From a virus, in the IMG/VR virus record IMGVR_UViG_3300032093_000800, positions 1-24,525 of that record: a stretch of 24,525 nucleotides of DNA; one strand, written 5' to 3'. The position numbers and the translations under genes were made by a program. The notes under the pieces were generated by a model that saw only the letters and a program-made list of their open reading frames with translations, was not told where the DNA came from and made no database searches. This document shows positions 1 through 10,000 of this stretch, piece after piece. The stretch's first letter is position 1, and each line of letters begins with the position of its first letter.

Positions 1-2
1 AG

Positions 3-215
3 GCTGAAACCCGAGCAGCCGCCGCTGAGTCCGCCCGGCAGGCTTCCGACCAGTCATGGGACGAGGCCCAGCGAGCGGCCGAACTCGCCCGCCTCCGCGC
101 CGTCAACGAGTACAAGGCCAGCGGTGGAGGGGACGTTACCGGCGACGGCATCATCGACTCCCGAGACGTGGATCGCAGCCGGGCTGTGGGCTCTGGTGGC
201 ACTGCTGCTGTCTGA
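3..215 (+). CDS. C-terminal part of an unknown phage protein with a dockerin-like EF-hand motif (5' end outside window)
   Basis: The reading frame is open from the window edge to a TGA at 213-215, so only about 70 C-terminal residues are seen. The first half is rich in Ala, Glu and Arg and looks like a helix or coiled coil. It is followed by a glycine turn and the segment GDVTGDGIIDSRDV, which has the D-x-T-G-D-G-x-I-x-S-x-D spacing of a calcium-binding dockerin type I repeat. Only one such repeat is present, whereas true dockerins have two. Its place before tail tubular protein A suggests a virion structural protein, but that is inference. The last 90 bases overlap a possible small membrane protein in another frame, so one of the two may not be translated. 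Confidence 0.55.
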   Translation, partial: AETRAAAAESARQASDQSWDEAQRAAELARLRAVNEYKASGGGDVTGDGIIDSRDVDRSRAVGSGGTAAV

Positions 216-264
216 TCGCATCATCCGACTGTTCCGAAAGGACGACAATGCCCAAAGGAAGTGA
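124..264 (+). CDS. possible small single-span membrane protein (holin-like), overlapping neighbours
   Basis: A GTG at 124 preceded by AAGG (seven bases upstream) opens a 46-residue frame. The core WIAAGLWALVALLL is a convincing membrane span, followed by a basic tail (SDRIIRLFRK). One hydrophobic span with a positively charged C-terminus fits small phage holins and lysis accessory proteins, but nothing in the sequence proves that role. It overlaps the end of the upstream partial gene by 92 bases and the start of the next gene by 17, in different frames. Upstream of the GTG the same frame is Pro/Ser-rich and looks like a shadow, which is why the internal start was chosen. The span could be a chance product of GC-rich sequence. 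Confidence 0.35.
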   Translation: MEGTLPATASSTPETWIAAGLWALVALLLSDRIIRLFRKDDNAQRK

Positions 265-577
265 ATCTCTGTCCGTCGCCGCTGGCGGCGGCTCAACGTG
301 GACCGACCTGTTCCGCACCACTCTGTTCGGCGGCACCGATGACAGCATCGGGGCTTCGCTGGTGACGGTGGAGGTTCTGTCCGGCAGCATCGAACTGCAA
401 GTCAACACCGTTCACAACGTCACGGTCGCCAACCCCGCGTCGGCTGACACCCAGCCGATGAACGCGGGTCGGTCGTATGACTTCGTGGGCAAGGGTGCCA
501 AGACCGGCACGATCCATCACGTTCGCGCCCGCTCGTTGGGCGGGGCGACGGTCGCCTTCGCGGTGCGGGGAGCCTAA
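248..577 (+). CDS. unknown 109-aa protein upstream of tail tubular A
   Basis: The start is ATG 248, chosen because AAGGA lies directly upstream (237-241); a longer open frame from 56 lacks such support and would begin inside the upstream gene. The product is rich in Ser, Thr, Val and Gly with alternating hydrophobic residues (VTVEVLSGSIELQVNTVHNVTV), so it is probably a beta-sheet protein. It has no Cys, signal peptide or membrane span. It sits three bases before tail tubular protein A in the same direction. In T7 the neighbours here are capsid and scaffold genes, so a small virion component such as a decoration protein is plausible, but I do not recognise the family. Confidence 0.75.
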   Translation: MPKGSESLSVAAGGGSTWTDLFRTTLFGGTDDSIGASLVTVEVLSGSIELQVNTVHNVTVANPASADTQPMNAGRSYDFVGKGAKTGTIHHVRARSLGGATVAFAVRGA

Positions 578-580
578 CGC

Positions 581-1423
581 ATGACAGTCCTTGACGCGGT
601 GAACCAGATTCTCGAAGGCATCGGTGAAGCCCCGGTGCTGGTGCTGGACCCCGGCGGCACTTCCGACGCTGCACAGGCCCAGACCCATCTGGAGCGCGCC
701 CGCGTCAACGTGCTGTCTGAGGGGTGGGCTTGCACCGACGTAAGCGAGTACGCCATCGACCCGCCGACCACCCGCCTGACTGTTGGCGGCACCGGCTCGT
801 TCACCTACGGCGAGCAGGTGACTCAGACCGGCACCGGCGCGGTGGGCATCTTCAACCACCAGGTCGGCACGTCGCTGTTCCTCGCTCCGGTGAGCGGGAC
901 GTTCAACGCATCGGGCGGGCTGACCGGGGCCATGTCCGGCACGACCCGCACGGTGTCCGCTGTGGCGACCGTTACGCCGGTGCGGATCGCGGTCCCGAAC
1001 GCATGGACGATGGTTCGCCCCAGCCCCCGGCAGACCACGCGCCTCGCCGCGCTGGGTGGCGGGGACGGGAACACCTACCTGCGGTTCTATCGGGAGGCCG
1101 GGAGCCGTCCGCCTGCCAACGAACTGAACAGCCGCAACGACCTGTTCGAGCATCGGGTGTACGTGCGGGCCAGCGATTCGCCCGCGTTCGACACCCTCCC
1201 GCACGGGCTGGCCACACTGGTCACGGTCGCGGCCAAGATGACGTTCCAGACGTTCAAGAAGCGTGGCCTGACCGACGCTCGCCTGATCGAGATGGAACTG
1301 ACGACGGCCCGGTCCCGCGCGCTGCGTGAGGACGAGGATGCCCGCCAGACCAACCTGCTCAACACCACCGAACACGCCCGCGTGCGTGGTCGTCGCTGGT
1401 ATGACCCGAACATCGCGCGATAA
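581..1423 (+). CDS. tail tubular protein A (T7 gp11-like)
   Basis: In T7-like phages this protein forms the ring (adaptor/gatekeeper) between portal and nozzle. The N-terminus has the family pattern: LDAVNQILEGIGEAPV, then an Asp- and Ala-rich helix with LERARVNVLSEGW. The C-terminal half (TMVRPSPRQT to RGRRWYDPNIAR) is also typical. At 280 residues it is clearly longer than T7 gp11 (196). The extra length is a Gly/Thr-rich beta segment at about residues 66-131 (GTGSFTYGEQVTQ to TVSAVATV), apparently an inserted domain in the middle of the adaptor. It starts three bases after the preceding stop and ends two bases before tail tubular B, so the three are probably co-translated. The assignment is supported by both sequence and gene order. 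Confidence 0.88.
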   Translation: MTVLDAVNQILEGIGEAPVLVLDPGGTSDAAQAQTHLERARVNVLSEGWACTDVSEYAIDPPTTRLTVGGTGSFTYGEQVTQTGTGAVGIFNHQVGTSLFLAPVSGTFNASGGLTGAMSGTTRTVSAVATVTPVRIAVPNAWTMVRPSPRQTTRLAALGGGDGNTYLRFYREAGSRPPANELNSRNDLFEHRVYVRASDSPAFDTLPHGLATLVTVAAKMTFQTFKKRGLTDARLIEMELTTARSRALREDEDARQTNLLNTTEHARVRGRRWYDPNIAR

Positions 1424-1425
1424 CT

Positions 1426-4197
1426 ATGGCTGAACAAACCACCTTCCGCGTCCCCATCTTGGCGGGCGGCGAATCTCGGCAGCACCCGGCGGTTCGCCTG
1501 CCGGGCCAGACCGGGGCCGCGACCAACGTGGAGTTCAGCCTGATCGACGGGTGTTCGTCCCGACCGGGCACGCTGATCGACCGGGTGGTCACGGGGTTGA
1601 CGGGTGCGGGCAACTACCGCACCCACCCCATCGACCGCGACAACGGGGCAGAGCGGTACGCGGTGGTGTACGGGCTGGTGGGTGGCAGCATGGCCGTGCG
1701 GGCGTTCCGTATGCCCAGCAACGGTGCTGAGGCGACGGTGAACATCACCAGCGCGGCCCAGACCTACCTGACCGCTGGCAGTGCGACGGCGGACGACCTG
1801 CGGTTCCTGACCGTGGCGGACACCACGTTCATCCTGAACACCAAGGTGGTCCCCGCGTTGAAGTCTGCGGATCGCTACACGGTGGAGGCGGTGCTGGAGA
1901 CGGACGCCCAGGTGTTCAGCCAGCCGGGGAATTACCTCGGGGTGTACCAGGCCCAAGCGGCAAGCCCGACCTCGCCTGCGGGGTTCTGGCGGTACGACGA
2001 CAACGCCGGGAATGGCACGATCCGAGCGGCCGGTTCGCAGTCCTTGTTTGCTTCGATCCAGCTACCCACGGTGGCGGCTGGTGGTACGCCCGACTGGATC
2101 GACGTGGCCACGTACACCGCCCGACCGGCGTCGGGGTTCAAGGTGGCGTTCCGTAAGGCTGGGACTTCCGGTGCAACCGGGTCATGGGACAACACGACCA
2201 AGATTCTGACCGCGAGTTCTGGCGATTGGGCGGTCCTAGGCAATCTGGATGTTGGCGACTTCGTTCGCGTTAGCAACGCGGGCACCAGCGGATTGAGTGT
2301 TGGCACTTGGTATCGGGTGACAGAACTGCTGGTGGGTCTGTCTCAACTGAGGCTGGACGCCAACGGCGCGAACGGAAGCGGCATCACCCTGTCGGATGTT
2401 GGCTGCGAGTCCTCGGTGGTGACGGACTTCCGCGCCGCTGGCGTGGCAACGATGAACGACGTGGCGTTGGAGATTCAGCGTGCCCTCCGGGCCGCGAACG
2501 CACCCGACGCCTGCTGCTCATGGACGTGGACCCGCTCGGGGACCAACCGGGCCGGGTACTTCACGATCACTTCCCCGTATCGCGGAACACTGGCGACGAT
2601 CCCGTCCGTTTACAGCGGTGCGGCAATCGGGGCGGCGGTGTCAAGCGTGTTCGATTTGGCGGCGGCTGGTGGCCCATTCAACCCGACCGGATCGACTGTT
2701 GCGGCTGGTGCGGGCAATGCTGCCAGCCGGACCCTGCCGGTGGCGGATCGGTGGAAGCGGGTGGCTGCCAGCGGCCAGACGACCGCCGTGGTGGACGCGA
2801 CGACGATGCCCGTGGTCATGCGGCGGACGGTGCTGGGTTCCCCGGCCAGTTCGCCCAGCACGTTCAGCATCGACTTGGCGACGTGGGCTGACCGCACCAG
2901 CGGCAACGAGTCCAGCAACAAGCCCCCCACTCTGTTTACCACCGGAACCCCCATCCGCGACCTTGCCGTCCACCGCGACCGGCTGGCCCTGTGCAGCGGC
3001 GAACGCATCCTGCTCTCGCAGAGCGGGGACTACTTCAACCTGTGGATCGACGACACCGATGTCATCACCGACTCGGACCCAATCGACGTGGGGCCGAACT
3101 CGTCGCAGGTGGCAGACTTCCGGCGGCTGGTCCCGTTCCGGCGGGCGTTGCTCGCGGTCGGACCCGGCCAGCAATACGAACTGTCCTCCCCGGACATCCT
3201 CTCCCCCACCACCGCTTCGCTGGTCCAGACGACCGGGCTCCGGCTGCTGGACGTGGAGCCGAGCGTGCTGGGGTCGCGGGTGTACCTGTTCGGGCTCAAC
3301 CCGCAGGGAACGATGTTCGAGTATTTCTACGACGACGCCAACGTGCTGTCGTCCTCGGCGGACCTGACCGTCCACTGTTCCGGGCTGCTGCCCGCCACGG
3401 TTCGCACCCTGGCGGCGGATCCGTCCACGAACACGGTTCTGGTGCTGCCCAACGGCACCGGCTCGACGGTGTACGCCTACCGCTCGTTCTGGCTGGGCTC
3501 CCGCAAGGAGCAGTCCGCTTGGGCGACGTGGACGCTGGGTGGTTCCGCCCGCATCGCGGACGTGAGCGTGCTGGGCGAGGAAGCGGTCGCGCTGGTGGAG
3601 ACGGCCGGGCAGTTCACCATCCAGCGGTGGCCCATGCGGGAGCGGCTGTCCCCGTTCTCCCCGTCGTTGGACGCTCGCGTGACCCTGACCGGCGGATCGT
3701 TCTCCGGCAGCAACACCACCTGGACCCTGCCCGGTTCGGTGTCGGATTCGACGCTGGACCGCGTGGTCGCCAACGGGATCGTGTACCCCACGACTCGCCC
3801 GTCCGCTGTTCAGATCAGGGTGTCCGGTGTAGACCTGTCCGCAGGGTCGCACGTTGGTGGGCGTTCATTCGCGTCCACTGTTGAGTTGTCGCGCCCATAC
3901 TTGCGGAACATAGAGGGATTCGCAGATTTGTCGGCCAACACGACGCTCCGCGAGTTTACCTTCGCGTTCCAGAACAGCGGGGATTTCGTGATCCGGGCGG
4001 TGACTCCGCTCAGGGCCGACCGCACGCGGACGTTCACGGCCCCGGCCGGGACTGTCTCGACGGGGCAAATCACGTTCTGGATCAGCGGCGATCCAGAGCA
4101 GACCAAGGTGTTTCTGGAGAGCTTGGCCGGTGGTGGCCGTCCGTTCTCCATTGTGTCCTATACGGGAACGATGGACGCGGTTCCACTACAGAGGTGA
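1426..4197 (+). CDS. tail tubular protein B / nozzle (T7 gp12-like)
   Basis: This 923-residue protein should form the tail nozzle. The N-terminus carries the family signature: a Gln/Gly-rich strand, then HPAVRLPGQTGAATNVEFSL and DGCSSRPG. Further family-like stretches are LAVHRDRLALCSGERILLSQ with DYFNLW about 520-545 and the QQYELSSPD region. T7 gp12 is 794 residues, so about 130 are extra, probably the Gly/Ser/Thr-rich region at residues 160-300 (SGFKVAFRKAGTSG onward). The gene lies two bases after tail tubular A. Its final bases (AGAGGTG around the stop) also serve as ribosome binding site for the next gene. Third codon positions are strongly G/C with many G-ending codons, unlike the terminase downstream. 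Confidence 0.9.
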   Translation: MAEQTTFRVPILAGGESRQHPAVRLPGQTGAATNVEFSLIDGCSSRPGTLIDRVVTGLTGAGNYRTHPIDRDNGAERYAVVYGLVGGSMAVRAFRMPSNGAEATVNITSAAQTYLTAGSATADDLRFLTVADTTFILNTKVVPALKSADRYTVEAVLETDAQVFSQPGNYLGVYQAQAASPTSPAGFWRYDDNAGNGTIRAAGSQSLFASIQLPTVAAGGTPDWIDVATYTARPASGFKVAFRKAGTSGATGSWDNTTKILTASSGDWAVLGNLDVGDFVRVSNAGTSGLSVGTWYRVTELLVGLSQLRLDANGANGSGITLSDVGCESSVVTDFRAAGVATMNDVALEIQRALRAANAPDACCSWTWTRSGTNRAGYFTITSPYRGTLATIPSVYSGAAIGAAVSSVFDLAAAGGPFNPTGSTVAAGAGNAASRTLPVADRWKRVAASGQTTAVVDATTMPVVMRRTVLGSPASSPSTFSIDLATWADRTSGNESSNKPPTLFTTGTPIRDLAVHRDRLALCSGERILLSQSGDYFNLWIDDTDVITDSDPIDVGPNSSQVADFRRLVPFRRALLAVGPGQQYELSSPDILSPTTASLVQTTGLRLLDVEPSVLGSRVYLFGLNPQGTMFEYFYDDANVLSSSADLTVHCSGLLPATVRTLAADPSTNTVLVLPNGTGSTVYAYRSFWLGSRKEQSAWATWTLGGSARIADVSVLGEEAVALVETAGQFTIQRWPMRERLSPFSPSLDARVTLTGGSFSGSNTTWTLPGSVSDSTLDRVVANGIVYPTTRPSAVQIRVSGVDLSAGSHVGGRSFASTVELSRPYLRNIEGFADLSANTTLREFTFAFQNSGDFVIRAVTPLRADRTRTFTAPAGTVSTGQITFWISGDPEQTKVFLESLAGGGRPFSIVSYTGTMDAVPLQR

Positions 4198-4201
4198 ACA
4201 T

Positions 4202-4669
4202 ATGGGCGGAACAATGGCGATCGCGCAGGGCATCATCGGGGCAAGCCAAGCCTCGGCTGCGAACGATGCTATCGGCAATGCGGTCAACAACCAGCGACGG
4301 GCGTTGATGATCCAGCAAGCCCAGTTGACGGCGCAGAACGCTCAACAGAAGCAGAACGAACTGGAATCCAGGCGGAGGGCATTAGGTCGGCTACGGGCGG
4401 CATCGGCGTTGGCCGGTCTGTCTGCGGCGGGCACGCCTGACGCGCTGGCCGGGGCGGAGGTTGCCGCTGCTGCGGCAGACCAGAACACCCTTAGTCAGAA
4501 CGTCCGCATGGCCCTCCAGTCGGCGGGTAGCCAGACGGCGGCGAACATCGACGGGCTGAACAGCCGTCGTCAGTCGGTATTCTTGTCTGCTTTCCAAGGT
4601 GCCATGAATGGCATGTCACAGGGGATGCAGATCAGTTCCGGCATCAACTCGGCTATGGGAGGCCCGTAA
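4202..4669 (+). CDS. internal virion / ejection protein (T7 gp14-like)
   Basis: The 155-residue product is rich in Ala, Gln and Asn. It begins with a small-residue helix (AIAQGIIGASQASAAN), continues as a long polar helix (QAQLTAQNAQQKQNELESRRRALGRL), and has an Ala-rich middle and a Met/Gly/Ser-rich end. That composition, the length and the position directly after tail tubular B match the T7 gp14 type, the smallest ejection protein, which is delivered into the outer membrane at infection. ATG 4202 was chosen because AGAGGTG lies seven bases upstream, at the end of the previous gene; ATG 4214 is an alternative. The stop overlaps the next start (TAATG). Catalytic motifs are neither seen nor expected. 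Confidence 0.75.
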   Translation: MGGTMAIAQGIIGASQASAANDAIGNAVNNQRRALMIQQAQLTAQNAQQKQNELESRRRALGRLRAASALAGLSAAGTPDALAGAEVAAAAADQNTLSQNVRMALQSAGSQTAANIDGLNSRRQSVFLSAFQGAMNGMSQGMQISSGINSAMGGP

Positions 4670-7011
4670 TGAGCAGCTTCGGCGGACGGTTCGGCGGCCT
4701 GACGCTGCCTCCCAACGCGATTGAGACTTCGGCCCCTGAGTCGGGGACGCGGCGGACGGGCGGAAGCCTGCCCACGCCGGACGGCCCTCGGGTCGGCCTG
4801 ACGGCTCCGGGCGTGACGGCGAGCAATGGGGACTTCTCGGCCGCCCAGCGGGCCGCAGACCTCGCGCAAGCCCTGTCAGGTCTGGCGGGTGCCGTGGGCA
4901 TGGCCGGTCAGGTGGCTGCCCAGGAGCGTGCCCAGACCGAAGCGGAGGCCCGCCGTACCGAGGCTGAGGATGACGCGGCCGAGGCGTTGATGCGAGCGCA
5001 GGGCGTGACCGCCGCCCAGAACGAACTTCCCCGGATCGCGGCGGACATTGCCGCTGGCCGGATCGCCCGTCAGGGCGAAGAGACTGACGAGCAGTTGATC
5101 GAGCGGGTGATGGCCGAACGCACCGCCAACATGAGTGAGGCGGAGGCGATTGGCTACCGGGCGCGGGCGACCCCCGTGCTGCTGGAGAACTCGATCCGCG
5201 CCACCGAAGAAGCGGCCAAGACCGCCAGCGTGGAGATTGGCCAGCAGATGAACGATCTGGCCATGAGCGGGGCAATGAGCAACGACCGTGGCCTGATTGA
5301 CATGGCTGTCAAGGGCTACATGGCGACGTTCCGCGTGTCGCAGGCTGAAGCCGAAAAGGAGGTGATCATTCCTGCCATGATGCGAGCGGCGGAACTCGGT
5401 CAGGAAAACGTGGTCCAAAATCTGACGGCGGTGATCGGGCCGGATCGGTTCATGGCGGAGCAGGCTTTGGTCAGGGCCAAACTGGACGACGTTGCTGCCC
5501 GAAGGGAGAACCAGCAGTCCACCCAGTTCCGCGAGGCGGTCGCTGGAATCCAGAATCAGTATTCCACAGGAGCGATATCGCTTGGAAGCGTTGTTGAGTT
5601 CTACAACGACGCTCGCCGGTCTGGCCAGAGCGAGATCGCCCTTCGCCCCATCGCGGAGCAGATCGAGCGCGGCATCGCCACTGAAACCCGCGACTTGGAA
5701 GATCGTGCTCAGCAATCCCAGTTGAACGCCGCCAAGGCGAACACCGAGTCGTTATTCGACACCCTTGTCAGCGGGACCGGATGGGCATCACTCCCGCCGA
5801 AGGTGCAGATGATGACGAGCAACGGCGAACCCGTGCTTGACAGCAACGGGCAACCTCGCATGGTTGACAGCAGCGAATACATCGCCGCCGCCGTGGACCG
5901 ACGCGGGCGTGCGATTCTCAGCGACCAGAGCGTCCCCCCGGCGGAGCGGGCGGTTCGGCTGAACACTTGGTTGTCTACGACCGGGCTCAGGTGGGATGGC
6001 CTTGCCAACTTGATCTCCGCTGGCGCAAACGCCCAGTTGGGAACGACCGACCAGCCCGGCAACCCCGAGTCTGCGAAGTCGTTTACGAACTCGTTCCGCA
6101 TCTTCAACTCGCTTGGCCCCGCCGTGCAGACGGCACACAGCAGCGAGCCTCAGCAGAAGTTGTTCCGGGCGGTTGCCGAACGGATCAACGCCTCCACGCC
6201 GATCACGCCCGCCGGGCTTGCCAATGTGCCCGATGACCAGGTGGTTGCCGCTTGGCGTCAGGTGGCCGAGGCGAAGGCCCGTGGCGTGGACTTCAACCTC
6301 AAGCCTGAGAAGCTGGACAATGCCGTCCGGGAACTGACCAACACCAGTTGGGCACTGGCCTTCTGGAAGCCCGACGACGCCAACCAGACGGACTATGTTC
6401 GTTCGGCACTGTCGCGCGAGTTCAACGCCAAGCGTCTCGGCTTCGACAACGACGAATCGGCGTTAGCCGCTGCCGTCAAGACGATGCAGGAGAACTACCG
6501 GCTGGTCGGACCCGACCTTGCCCTGGTCAATGACCCGCGAATCAAGGGCGGTGCAGACGCGAAGGCTGCTTTGTTCAATCGCGTCGGCACGTCGATGGCC
6601 AAGCAGTTCCTCAAGGACAACCCGCCATTCTCTCGCAGCAACGGCGGACTTACCCACAAGGACTTCTATCTCACCCCGGTTGGCGATGGGAACATCACCG
6701 ACCAGTGGCAGTTGGTGTACCGCACCGACGAGAACCAGTTTGGCACGACCGGCCGGATGGTCACGATTGGCGACTTGAACGCCCTGCTGGGCGGCCAGAG
6801 TGCCGACCGTTACGTTGCGTTGCAGGACGCCAAGGAAGCCGAGCGCGAGCGTCGGGTGTATCAGGCCGCCCTTCGCGGGCCGACCCCGGCCGAACTGTCT
6901 CAGAAAATTGTCGACGCCCGCAATCGTGCGGAAGAAGCACGACGCGACTCCCTCCGTCCGCGACCGGCCGATGAGCCGTACATCCGCGCCCTCAACCGAC
7001 CGCAACCATGA
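4669..7011 (+). CDS. internal virion / ejection protein (T7 gp15-like)
   Basis: The 780-residue protein is close to T7 gp15 (747). After a Gly/Pro-rich start it has a long charged coiled coil at about residues 65-125 (QEERAQTEAEAR-type heptads) and then mainly helical sequence to the end. In T7 this protein is part of the core stack and crosses into the cell as part of the ejection channel. Placement between the gp14-like and gp16-like genes is the main support. It starts on the TAATG overlap and ends on an ATGA overlap with the next gene. No lytic or nuclease motif is visible. Confidence 0.75.
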   Translation: MSSFGGRFGGLTLPPNAIETSAPESGTRRTGGSLPTPDGPRVGLTAPGVTASNGDFSAAQRAADLAQALSGLAGAVGMAGQVAAQERAQTEAEARRTEAEDDAAEALMRAQGVTAAQNELPRIAADIAAGRIARQGEETDEQLIERVMAERTANMSEAEAIGYRARATPVLLENSIRATEEAAKTASVEIGQQMNDLAMSGAMSNDRGLIDMAVKGYMATFRVSQAEAEKEVIIPAMMRAAELGQENVVQNLTAVIGPDRFMAEQALVRAKLDDVAARRENQQSTQFREAVAGIQNQYSTGAISLGSVVEFYNDARRSGQSEIALRPIAEQIERGIATETRDLEDRAQQSQLNAAKANTESLFDTLVSGTGWASLPPKVQMMTSNGEPVLDSNGQPRMVDSSEYIAAAVDRRGRAILSDQSVPPAERAVRLNTWLSTTGLRWDGLANLISAGANAQLGTTDQPGNPESAKSFTNSFRIFNSLGPAVQTAHSSEPQQKLFRAVAERINASTPITPAGLANVPDDQVVAAWRQVAEAKARGVDFNLKPEKLDNAVRELTNTSWALAFWKPDDANQTDYVRSALSREFNAKRLGFDNDESALAAAVKTMQENYRLVGPDLALVNDPRIKGGADAKAALFNRVGTSMAKQFLKDNPPFSRSNGGLTHKDFYLTPVGDGNITDQWQLVYRTDENQFGTTGRMVTIGDLNALLGGQSADRYVALQDAKEAERERRVYQAALRGPTPAELSQKIVDARNRAEEARRDSLRPRPADEPYIRALNRPQP

Positions 7012-10000
7012 GCGACCCGTTTCTCCCCCGCACCCGCATCGCCCCTCAGTTCGGCGGCCCAGGAGCGGCGACGGTCATCCCGGAAGAGACTCCCGAAACC
7101 AGCATCTTCAACTTCCGCATCTCGGATTGGTGGCAGACCACCAGTGCGAACGCGGCGTCGAGCATGTTGAGCCGGATGTTCGTCGAGGACGACAACCAGC
7201 CGGTGCCGTGGAAGACCGACGAGGAATTCTTCAAGTACGCAGAGGGTGTTCCGCCGGAGGCGTTTGAATCGCTCCGGCAGGCCCCCAGCAAGCGAGAGGC
7301 TGACTACTGGCGGAACGAGTTCATCCAAACGCGCGAATCCAAAGAGCGGATGATGTCCGCTGGCTTCGCCGGTGAGATGCTGAACTCCGGCCTGTCATTC
7401 ATCGACCCTGTGAACGTCGTGGCATTGGCGGTCCCGCTTGGCCGAGCCGCGACGGCCATGCGTTCCCTGACGCGAGCGGGCCGCCTTTCGCTGTTGCTGC
7501 GGGAAGGTGCCATTGGTGGCACCGTGAACCTTGCTGCCGAATCGCTCCGGGCTGCCTACGACCCGACGCTTGACAACTCGGCCCTGGCCACCGCCTTCGC
7601 CTCCGGTGCGGCGGCGGGTATCACCGGGCCGCTCGGCCAGAACCTATCCCGTGGCGGTCGCTTCGCCCTGACCGGCGGTGGTCAGTTCGCCGCCGTGGGT
7701 GGTGTGGGTGTCGCCTCCGGGCAAAGCGTGGGTGACGCTGCCTCCGCCGCTGCGATGGCGATGATCGTCGGCGGTTCGCTGGCGGCCTTGCCCCCGACCG
7801 TGCGGTCGCAGATCGAGGCGCGTCTGAGCGAGGTTCCGCTGGTCGTGGCGGGTGACGATGCCCGTGCGGCTGGCTTGCCGCTCACGCCCGAGGGTGAGCA
7901 GCGGACGACGTTCAAGCCGGGGAAGGTGGAGCAGTTCGACAACTTTGTCGAGGCCCGTCTGTCCCGCGTGGCCAACGCGGTGCTGGACACCAACGAGACG
8001 CAGACGTTCACGCTTGGCCCCGACCTGAGCCGCGTGGTCGTCAACCGCGTCCGGCGGGCGTTCCCGAACACCGAGCGGCAGGTCGCTGGCTTGGCCGAGA
8101 TCGACATTCCGAACGCGACCATGCGTGCTGGCAAGGACGCCCTGCTGTCTGGAACTTTTCCGCTTGGCGATCTTCGGTACGTGCCCGAGGACTTCCAAGT
8201 CCGTGTCGGCGAGGACAACGGGAAGGTGGTGATCGAGTTCGGTGATCGGTGGGCGAACAGCACCCCCGAGAAGCGTGCCGAAGAGATCGACCTGCTGTAC
8301 GGCCGGACGGCGGCTGCCGACCTGATTCTCAAGCGTGCGGCCGAAGGGGCGACCGAAGTGTCCGCCCGCGACCTGTACCTCGGCATGGGCCTGAACAGCA
8401 TCTTTGATGCTCGCACGGTCCTGACCAACCTGATCCGGTCGGTTGACGAAAACATCCTGATCCGCAACGTGCTGGATGACACTCCGGGCAACGTGCTGAT
8501 CGACCCGGCGGACATGAACATCCCCCCCGCCCTCGACCCGACCCAGCCCACCCTCTTCGACGCCTACTCCGACAGCACGCCTCCGCCTCCGCCCGCCAAC
8601 GACGGACCCGCCGTGGCCGTGGGTGCCACCACGCCCGGCCAGACGATCTCCACCGTGGACCGCGCGGTCGAACCGGGCGACTTCGTGGCGACGGAGATGC
8701 GGGCGGCTGCCCCTGCCCGTCCCCTGAACGCACCCCGCTGGGACTTTGCGTATCAGGTCGGCACTTCGCTGGTGGACGACGTGCGGGAACTCGGCACGAT
8801 GCTGTTCTCCGACTCGCTTGTTCGAGCGGACGGCACGGTGAATATGTCCTCCGCTGCGGATTCGTGGGTCCGCCAGAACGTCCAGAAGCGGGAGATCGCG
8901 CACGCCCGGTCGATGGATGAGGCGTTCAACGATTGGAGCCAGCAGCAGGCGGCGACCGGCCGTGGCCGCGTGGACCTGATGTTCCGGGGCCGCCGCGAGT
9001 TCAACCAAGAGGTTGCCAAGGCCGCCCGTCGTCAGCCCGGCCAGTACACCCAGAACCCGGCGATCAACAAGGCCGCCGATGCGGTTCGGCGTGAACTGAG
9101 CGAACTTCTCAACCTCCAGCAGCGGCACCTTGTCGCGGGCATGGAGAGTGTCAACCCCAACGACAACTACGTCCATCGCGTGTACAACCTCACGCGGACG
9201 ATGGAAGCGATCAACCGGCACGGGATGGACAACGTGGTCCAGTTGTTCCGGCAGGCGATGGAGCGGCACATGGCCGCGAACCGCCTCAAGCCCAACGCCT
9301 TCCCGCCCATCGATCCGAAGATTCTGGATGCGGCGGCGGCGGGCATGGTCGAGCGGATGGTCGCTGGCAAACTCGGGTTCGAGTCTGTCGGCGGCGTGGT
9401 GCAGATGCCGTCCGACATGAGCGGCGTGCTGGCCCAGATTCTCCGGTCCAAGGGAGTGCCAGAGGACACGATCACCGCGACGTTGGCTCGGATGGTGGAC
9501 CAGGAATCCGAGGCTGGCCGGATCGACTCGGCCCGGTCCCGTGTGGCTCTGGACGAGACGACCGAGATCGTGACCCCCGCCGGTCGGCTGTCCATCGAGG
9601 ACATTCTGGAGAACGACGTTGACGTGCTGATGACGGTCTACCGCCGGAAGGCGATTGGCGCATCGGCCACGTCTGAAATCTTCCGTTCGTTCCGGGCGAA
9701 GGGGTATGCCGAGGTCAACACCTTCGACGGGTTGCTCGGTCGTATCCGGTCGGAAGCCCAGAAGAAGGCGTTGCAGCCCGGCGCGGACATGCTGGCCATC
9801 TCCCGCGACCTTGAGGCGAACATCGACCGCCTGACTGTCGGCTATCGCCACGTCATGGGCGAGGTGCTGTTCCCGCCTTCGACCAAGTTGCGGGGCCGCG
9901 TGGATGACGTTCTGGCCCTTGCCCGGCAGGCGTCCTACGGCGTGGTGATGAACGTGAACGGGTTCGCCCAGATCGCGGACACCTTCAAGTTCCTAGCCCC

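Noticed and set aside
7008-7500. Lytic transglycosylase domain at the N-terminus of the gp16-like protein
   Set aside because: Expected from T7, but no Glu-Ser catalytic context or following family motifs could be seen.
7644-9851. 735-codon open frame on the minus strand
   Set aside because: It lies opposite the coupled, well-composed gp16-like gene; its translation is His/Arg/Gly-rich with no domain. Long antisense frames are expected in GC-rich coding DNA. The same applies to the long minus-strand frames at 2641-3852, 12643-14007, 16338-18284 and 21871-23136.
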